64,000 nt of DNA from positions 12,579,001 through 12,643,000 of the forward strand of contig NC_056540.1 of NCBI RefSeq assembly GCF_910596095.1, read 5' to 3'. Both the position numbers and the translations under genes were made by a program. The notes under the pieces were generated by a model, which saw nothing but the letters and a program-made list of their open reading frames with translations, ran no database searches and was not told the origin of the DNA. The number at the start of each line of letters is the position of its first letter. The first letter of the stretch is position 1. This document shows positions 58,501 to 64,000 of the stretch, piece by piece. Source of the stretch: Thunnus maccoyii. Taxonomy: Eukaryota; Chordata; Actinopteri; Scombriformes; Scombridae.

Positions 58501-59090
58501 CCATTTCCTTTAATTTCAGTGTGGTATGAAAATCGATTTGTGAAGCTTGTTCTTAAAGATTGTTGTCTGATAAAGTAGATAAGTATCTATCCAACCCGCC
58601 ACACCTGCAGGATTTTCAATCCAACCTTTACTTTAAAGTGCATTATCACACAATAACTCCAGAAATAAAAGCATGATGCTCACTGTTCTGGTTTCTTTAG
58701 CTTGAGCAGTCTACCCACTCAGGCTAGTTTTCAAACTGTATTGAAATGAATGGAAACCACTTGGAAACATGAAAATCAGAACAATCTAACAAATAGGGTC
58801 ATTTTGTTAAATGGATAATCGTAACGCTAACTGTGTTTAAATTGGTGTTTTTGCACTGGTATGGTATTTAAACTTCACTACTGGCTCCAAGTTCCAACAG
58901 CAATTACTGTTTATGTCAGTAAAAACTGAAAAAAAAATCAGATGAATCAATAAGCGATTGACCGAATGATACATAAATACATAAATGTGTATGCTGACAA
59001 TAATCATATATACAGTTTATGTGACATTAATGCAGAGCAACATGCTCCATGGATGTTTATTAGTTTAAAGAGAATAGGAAAGGCAGAGTC
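55563..59090. other. Region between the two connexin genes
   Basis: This contains upstream DNA (and probably an unplaced leader exon) of the alpha connexin and, from the other side, the gjb1 3' UTR. Minus-strand polyadenylation signals occur at 59056-59061 (only about 30 nt past the gjb1 stop) and near 57226. I cannot tell which is used. No other gene is recognised. Confidence 0.5.
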
Positions 59091-59918
59091 TTAGAAAGCA
59101 GAACACCTCTCACCCTTCTCAGCCGGGCTCTTTTTGGTCACAGTGAACTTAGACTTGAGAGGATGATCTGCTATCAGCTGATTGATTTCATTTTGCCTGT
59201 AAGATGACAATCTTTGACTTATCCAAGCTACTTTGGACTCTTCCTCAGAGCCATGGAAACACCGTCTGCAGGCCCTGCCAATGAGGTAGACCACCTCAGC
59301 CAGGTTGAGCAGCACACACACCCCAGACACTGACAGCATGAACACAGTGAATATGGTCTTCTCTGTGGGTCTGGAGACAAAACAGTCCACGGTGTTGGGG
59401 CAGGGGTATGAGTCACACTTCACCAAACGCACCATCTTAAAGTCAGGATAGATCAAGTAAAAGATGTAGAGAAAAGCCACCTCAAAGATGATTCTGAAGA
59501 TGATACTGATCATGTATGTCCACCACAGAGCTCCGGTGATCTGAAACTTCTGGTTCTTGACGTGTTCTATGTCCTTAGGGCTACCACGGCCCGTACGCTT
59601 TAGGATCTTCTTTTCAATGTGGCGGCGGTGGGCCACATGCATGGCCACCAGCAGGGCGGGGGTGGAGACCAGGATAAGCTGAAGCGCCCACAGGCGGATG
59701 TGCGAGATGGGGAAGAACTGGTCATAGCAGACGCTGTCGCAGCCAGGCTGCTGGGTGTTGCAGGTGAAGCCGGACTTCTCATCTCCCCAAACACTCTCAG
59801 CTGCAACCACCAGGACCAGAATACGGAAAATGAAGATGACTGAGAGCCAAATGCGTCCGATGCCGGTAGAGTGCCTGTTTACGCCGCTGATCACGGCATA
59901 AAAGGTGCCCCAGTTCAT
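59091..59918 (-). CDS. gjb1: Connexin 32 (gap junction protein beta 1)
   Basis: One coding exon encodes 275 residues (human GJB1 283). The start is MNWGTFYAV. The frame is open nine codons further upstream, but a TTCTGCAG acceptor at 59933 shows that this part is intron. E1 has C53, C60 and C64, and E2 has C168, C173 and C179. Stretches such as [22 protein letters not shown]-like [31 protein letters not shown] and [16 protein letters not shown] are nearly identical to human Cx32. The short cytoplasmic loop is the beta-connexin type. In mammals Cx32 serves myelinating Schwann cells and liver. The C-terminus RCSAF keeps a CaaX-type prenylation end (human CSAC). It lies about 3.5 kb from an alpha connexin in the same orientation. 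Confidence 0.96.
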   Translation of the reverse strand: MNWGTFYAVISGVNRHSTGIGRIWLSVIFIFRILVLVVAAESVWGDEKSGFTCNTQQPGCDSVCYDQFFPISHIRLWALQLILVSTPALLVAMHVAHRRHIEKKILKRTGRGSPKDIEHVKNQKFQITGALWWTYMISIIFRIIFEVAFLYIFYLIYPDFKMVRLVKCDSYPCPNTVDCFVSRPTEKTIFTVFMLSVSGVCVLLNLAEVVYLIGRACRRCFHGSEEESKVAWISQRLSSYRQNEINQLIADHPLKSKFTVTKKSPAEKGERCSAF

Positions 59919-60283
59919 TTTCGCCTCCAGGTCTGCAGAAAACAAAGGTTAAATATAAAATCATGATAAAATCAGTCAAGGTTACACTGATGTGGACTAA
60001 GCTACAGCTCTAGCTTAAGGTCAACTGTTATAACCATTTTATTAATGCAATATAATAATATTTGATCAAAATTGCCTAGAATGCCTCTCAGGAAAAGTAA
60101 AATAACCCAATTTGTTTAAATAAAACTTGCATCTTTTATCCTTTATATTGCCATAAAGTCTCATTTGTAGCACTGGCTTCTCAGGTTAAATAACTTAAAC
60201 ATTGTTCAAAGTTGTGCACAACAACTTGATATGGTAATTTAGCAAAGGTTTAACTGTTGTAACATTAGTTTTTAGAGGTTTAC

Positions 60284-60420
60284 CAGGCTCAGCCGGCGGT
60301 GCAAGCGGCGTAAGCAGCGCCGGGTCCAAAGATGACCATCTTGAGGTGTGGCCTGAGCATCAAGCTGGATTTGGCAGAGTAAGGAACAACAGACAGGAAT
60401 TGCCAGGTCGCCTGTTGGCC
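60284..60420 (-). promoter_or_regulatory. gjb1: Candidate gjb1 leader exon with a 16-codon upstream ORF
   Basis: On the minus strand GAGCCTG/GTAAAC at 60284 is a good donor, 350 bp upstream of the gjb1 coding-exon acceptor. The preceding sequence is GC-rich for the area. It contains a short ORF at 60289-60339 (MVIFGPGAAYAACTAG, then TGA) that ends before the donor. Mammalian GJB1 also has an untranslated first exon. The 5' limit shown is arbitrary. Confidence 0.35.
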
Positions 60421-62426
60421 GTATAAAAGCAGGGGCGATGGCCTACCACCATGCACCGTCATAAGACGCAACAGGTCAAAGCCAATTGCGAAACATTCAC
60501 AGAGCCACGTGGTTTTCTCACTCTGTATTAATACTGTACTCCCAAACTGACCGACAGCCCATTTGCAGACAGACTGCCAGCAAATATCTCCAAAGGACCA
60601 GCAAGTTATCCATCTCATTATGAGTTTTTTTAGGAAAAGTGAGAGACCTCTATTGTTTGTAAGAAAGGCTACAAACTTGATAAAAAAATAAAATGATCAC
60701 ACTCTTTAAAAGCTGATTTGTTCAAATATCGCTGCTATACATGGAAATGATACTTTGCACATCATGCCAAGTATTTATCAAGACATCTGTGGCATGTCAG
60801 CCGTCACTCACATCAAATCTGATCTTACAGCACACTAATTGTTAGTATAAAAGAGAATTAAAGGATAGAACATGTATTTTACCTTCAGCTGTGGTGGTAC
60901 ACAAAAATGTGTACAAAACTGGCAGAAATGAATTAAAATATTGTGTTTTTTAGCAAACCAAAAGGCTGGATTGAGAACACCCTGCGTTTGGAAAATGCTA
61001 ATCATTCCTCCGCCACTAGCCACTGCCCTGCACCGTAGCAGTCATATGCTCTTATATAAACTATTTACATACAATGGCGTCCTTTATTGGGCTACAACAA
61101 GACTCTTTAGAATTCAGATCAAACGCCTCGATTTCCGCCTACCCCGGGCAAAAGAAGGAATCTGTGTGGACACAAAAGGCCTCAGCCTGCCACATTATTT
61201 ATTGTGCTTGGCAGGGCAGGGAAGTGAAGGAAGCTTTTGACCTGAGCCACTGTCATCGAGAGCACAGGTTTCGCAGATTTATCCAGTGAATACATAAACT
61301 GTTCAACTCTCGCAAATATTAACATAGTGGAAAATGAAAGCCAGGCTTAATGAAAAGATAATTTATACACAAGATTTAATTAAGACCGCTTAAAATGTGT
61401 ATTTAGTCATCTCGTTTGTTCAAGCTGTTTTTGTAACCTAAACCAAAATTAATACTGTAAATCAGGCACACAACAGTATTTCATAGAGCAGTGTGCCTTG
61501 ATAAACACTAGATACGATATATTCTAACAAACTGATTTTATACCACATGCTGTTGTGATGTTTTTACAGGCAAACTTATCTTGGCCAAAACTACATTTGA
61601 TCAAGAACTTATAACATAAAACTTGTTTGCAGTGTTTTTATAACTATATAAAAATTATTTGTGAACACAGGAAAACACATATCCAGTGATTTGGATTAAA
61701 GGCTACTTCACAACTTTATAGGTAAAAGTTACAGCATTACAATATTTTTTCAAACTTTTTTCTTTCAAACTAAGCTCTTTTCACTTAAAATATACAGGAA
61801 TTCTTACTGATTTTACACTATTAAATTTTATCTGTATTATTTTTGATTATCTGACTTTTGAGGTAAAGTAATAGTTTTTTTTCTTACTTTGTATACTTGT
61901 ATTTTCTCTGTTTATTTTTTGGTTGTTATGCACCATTACACCAAGGCAAATTCCTTGTGTTTGCAAACCTACCTGGCAATAAACCTGTTTCTGATTCCGT
62001 TTATGTGTCTGCCAGCTGCTATAAAATACATCTCTAAAGTATTTTAAGTCTTTTAACAATGTTAGTTGCAAACTCATTGTACCTCAGACCCTTATAAAGT
62101 ACAATAATCATAACTCCAGTTTGAGATTTCTCAGTTTGTTCTGGTCAAACTCCTCCCTATAATAGTAGAAACAATAATTTACAGTAACAAACTGAACACC
62201 ATTGAGAACACAATGTGGTTGTTTGTCATGCACTATCAGATGACCTGCAGTAGTTCACTGTGCCATCAGCGTTTCTGCGTCACTTATGACAGATGTAGTG
62301 GGAGGGTTTGGGTGGCCTGGTAATTCTTTGAATGAACTAAACCTCATTTATATTCTCTGTACAGAACATACACGACTCTACAATATAGAGAGAGACATGG
62401 GGGTGTATAATTGTAGATAACACAGT
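60421..62426. other. Intergenic DNA between gjb1 and the Tudor-domain gene
   Basis: No gene is recognised. A LINE-type tail lies at 61895-61999. TATAAAAG at 60422-60429 faces the + strand with no gene behind it. Confidence 0.55.
61895..61999 (+). mobile_element. LINE-type 3' tail
   Basis: GGTTGTTATGCACCATTACA, then CCAAGGCAAATTCCTTGTGT and GGCAATAAACCTGTTTCTGA, is a tail I know as very common in fish and other vertebrate genomes. It belongs to LINE copies that usually end in TTCTGA repeats. This copy is 5'-truncated. Confidence 0.5.
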
Positions 62427-63283
62427 TTTATTGCAAAAGCAGAGACATACAATCAAAATAATAGATCTGCCATTATACAAGAACTCAATATTAACTGAGG
62501 CAACACACTGTTAATAATGATTATTATCAAAATAAGGTGATTGACAAAAGAACTGTGGCATACAGACAATCCAAGTATCACTTAATAGAGAGCAGGTAAT
62601 CTGACTGAACTGGCACCATCTAGTGGTTGGAATCATAATAATAATAATAATGATTTCCTGCTTTTATGGAAAGTTTAGACCACAGGCACACAAAACTGTC
62701 TTGACAGGTTAGGAAATGTTCAAAATAATACAACATGTACCACTAATTTGGTATTGACGTCCTCTCAAGTATAAAAAAAGGTTATGAAGAAAAAATTGGG
62801 ACATTCCATTTTTGTATTTTTACTCTTTATCATCCCTTTGAAGACAATCAAGTCAACATCTTTTTGACTCTAAAATAAAAAAAAAAATATTAAAGCAAAA
62901 GACCAAAATAGAAATCACATTTAAATAATAGAGGACAGCAGTTTTACACTTGCATTCACTAGTTATGAACTGCAATGTAAGACAGAAAAATACACAAGAA
63001 AGCTGATTACTCTAAAGTCCATACCTTCAGTTTTATTTTATTTAAATATCCTTGATTTGTTCTTGTACTGCAACGTGCCAATCACAGCAGTTTGTCAATG
63101 TGTAGCCTTCACTAAAAGTCCACTGTGTGTGCATTTGTACACAGATGGTCAAACTAAATTAGATGATAAAATTAAAGCTCTCAATTAAGAATGATTTCTG
63201 CTACACAGCACGACTTCCTTTTGTGTTTTAAATGTGACATTAGTTGGCTGTCACAAAACCACACACGTTCCCTGCTTCCTAGA
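62427..63283 (-). other. 3' UTR of the Tudor-domain gene (probable)
   Basis: A minus-strand AATAAA at 62427-62432, in the context TTTTGCAATAAAACTGTG, is a good terminal signal and gives a UTR of about 850 nt. An (ATA)n tract lies inside it at about 62635-62655. Confidence 0.5.
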
Positions 63284-63366
63284 TTACTTCCTACTCTGAG
63301 TGTAGCATGAGATGAGGTACTTCTCCCAGTCAGAGTCCTGTTTTCTCATTTTAACGTGAACAGCAC
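63284..63366 (-). CDS. Tudor-domain gene, last coding exon
   Basis: Acceptor CTTTTTAG. It encodes AVHVKMRKQDSDWEKYLIS and CYTQSRK, then TAA at 63286-63284. The frame is set by the one base carried from the previous exon. Confidence 0.65.
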
Positions 63367-63952
63367 CTAAAAAGCCAAACACAAGATTTTGAGTGAAAAT
63401 GAGTGATACTCTGGTCATGTACCTGCAACCTAGTTTTGCAATCTGAAGTTAACTCTTTTGCAAAGCTGCTTACTTCTTTTCATGAGACCAACATTCTTCA
63501 GTTTGTTGTGTCTAGCATGTCCATTCTGGGCCAGTCTCAAAGACAGTGATGCACCCCTCCTAAAATGAAGACAACACCACAGTATAGTTAACAATATGTG
63601 CAGTTTATGACGCATAACACTATATACACATTTATACAACAACAGCTGTTAAAATAAAACCGCATACTTGTTGTTAGTAACAGCATTAGTTGTGTCAATA
63701 AATGTGAGACTTAATTCCTTCCCCAACCCCCGCTGCCACACAGATCGTCTTTAATTTATGATGCACAATTAATTGACTGCGCTTCATACTGAAGCACCTC
63801 ATAGCTCCGAGCTTTCCCTTTTCTAAGAACAGCTCGACTGTAACTTTGGGCCCCTGTGGGTAGAGTCTGGCATAGAGCGTCCTGTTGTGCACCATTGCTC
63901 TGAACCAGCCAACTGCCTCCTCAGACCAGTTGCTCCCATTCACAGGCATCAC
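63284..63952 (-). CDS. C-terminal exons of a probable Tudor-domain protein (partial; runs off the right edge)
   Basis: Three minus-strand exons, 63798-63952, 63474-63559 and 63284-63366, join in phases 0, 2 and 1 with GT-AG junctions. They give 107 C-terminal residues up to TAA. The first piece, GSNWSEEAVGWFRAMVHNRT followed by LYARLYPQGPKVTVELF, looks like the strand-rich part of an extended Tudor (SNase-like) domain, as in the germline TDRD/RNF17 proteins that bind methylated arginine on Piwi partners. The rest (KLGAMRRGASLSLRLAQNG, then LMKRS and KQDSDWEKYLIS) is a basic tail I do not recognise. The agreement of three exon phases makes the gene itself fairly sure; the family is a tentative reading. 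The N-terminal part lies beyond 64000. Confidence 0.7.
63474..63559 (-). CDS. Tudor-domain gene, penultimate coding exon
   Basis: Acceptor TTCATTTTAG, donor GTAAGC. It encodes RGASLSLRLAQNGHARHNKL, then KNVGLMKR. Confidence 0.65.
63798..63952 (-). CDS. Tudor-domain gene, antepenultimate coding exon
   Basis: Acceptor CCCCCTTAG, donor GTGCTT. It opens VMPVNGSNWSEEAVGWFRAM in phase 0 and ends KGKLGAM plus AG. Confidence 0.7.
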
Positions 63953-64000
63953 CTAAGGGGGAGGAAACAAGACACAAAATACCATGAACGGAGATAATTC

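Noticed and set aside
59919-59945. Nine extra in-frame codons upstream of the gjb1 start
   Set aside because: A splice acceptor at 59933 lies within them, and all connexins of this type start MNW.
60422-60429. TATAAAAG on the + strand
   Set aside because: No + strand gene or exon starts downstream, and it faces away from gjb1.

Overview
The window reads as nuclear DNA of a bony fish, probably a percomorph teleost. Its genes are vertebrate genes split by GT-AG introns, the DNA between them is AT-rich with microsatellites and many short transposon remnants, and several repeats (for example the one ending in CAGTGGTGGAAG-type termini) are of kinds I know from spiny-rayed fish. There is no sign of bacterial, plasmid or phage DNA. 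About 6.4 kb of 64 kb is convincing host coding sequence.

Six host genes can be supported. On the + strand are neurl1b (six coding exons, 6242-14470; an E3 ubiquitin ligase of the Neuralized family that acts on Notch ligands), a Mel1c-type melatonin receptor, the counterpart of mammalian GPR50 (two coding exons, 19235-33719), and vma21 (three coding exons, 45686-47823; V-ATPase assembly factor). On the - strand are an alpha-type connexin close to the Cx46 group (54447-55538), gjb1/Cx32 (59091-59918), and the last three coding exons of a probable Tudor-domain protein that runs off the right edge (63284-63952). Splice phases agree across every junction I traced. The melatonin receptor next to vma21 matches the mammalian Xq28 pair GPR50-VMA21. 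With gjb1 (also X-linked in mammals), this suggests a piece of an ancestral X-like vertebrate block.

The largest non-host feature is a decayed Ty3/gypsy-type LTR retrotransposon of about 6.5 kb (25324-31851). It lies antisense inside the single 13.4 kb intron of the melatonin receptor. Both LTRs and traces of Gag, protease, reverse transcriptase, RNase H and integrase can be seen, all broken by stops, frameshifts or changed key residues. Smaller repeats include at least five short inverted-repeat (MITE-like) elements, an antisense L1-like LINE fragment, LINE/SINE-type 3' tails, two strong hairpins and several microsatellites.

The genes do not form one pathway. The two connexins are neighbours that both build gap junctions, and the rest share only ancestral linkage. 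I see no convincing undescribed multi-gene system. The most interesting observations are possible translational and transcriptional control elements: a short upstream ORF six bases before the melatonin receptor start, a TCTCGCGAGA plus CLEAR-like promoter at vma21, and a uORF-bearing candidate leader exon for gjb1. Two near-perfect hairpins and the unclear orthology of the alpha connexin are also worth checking.
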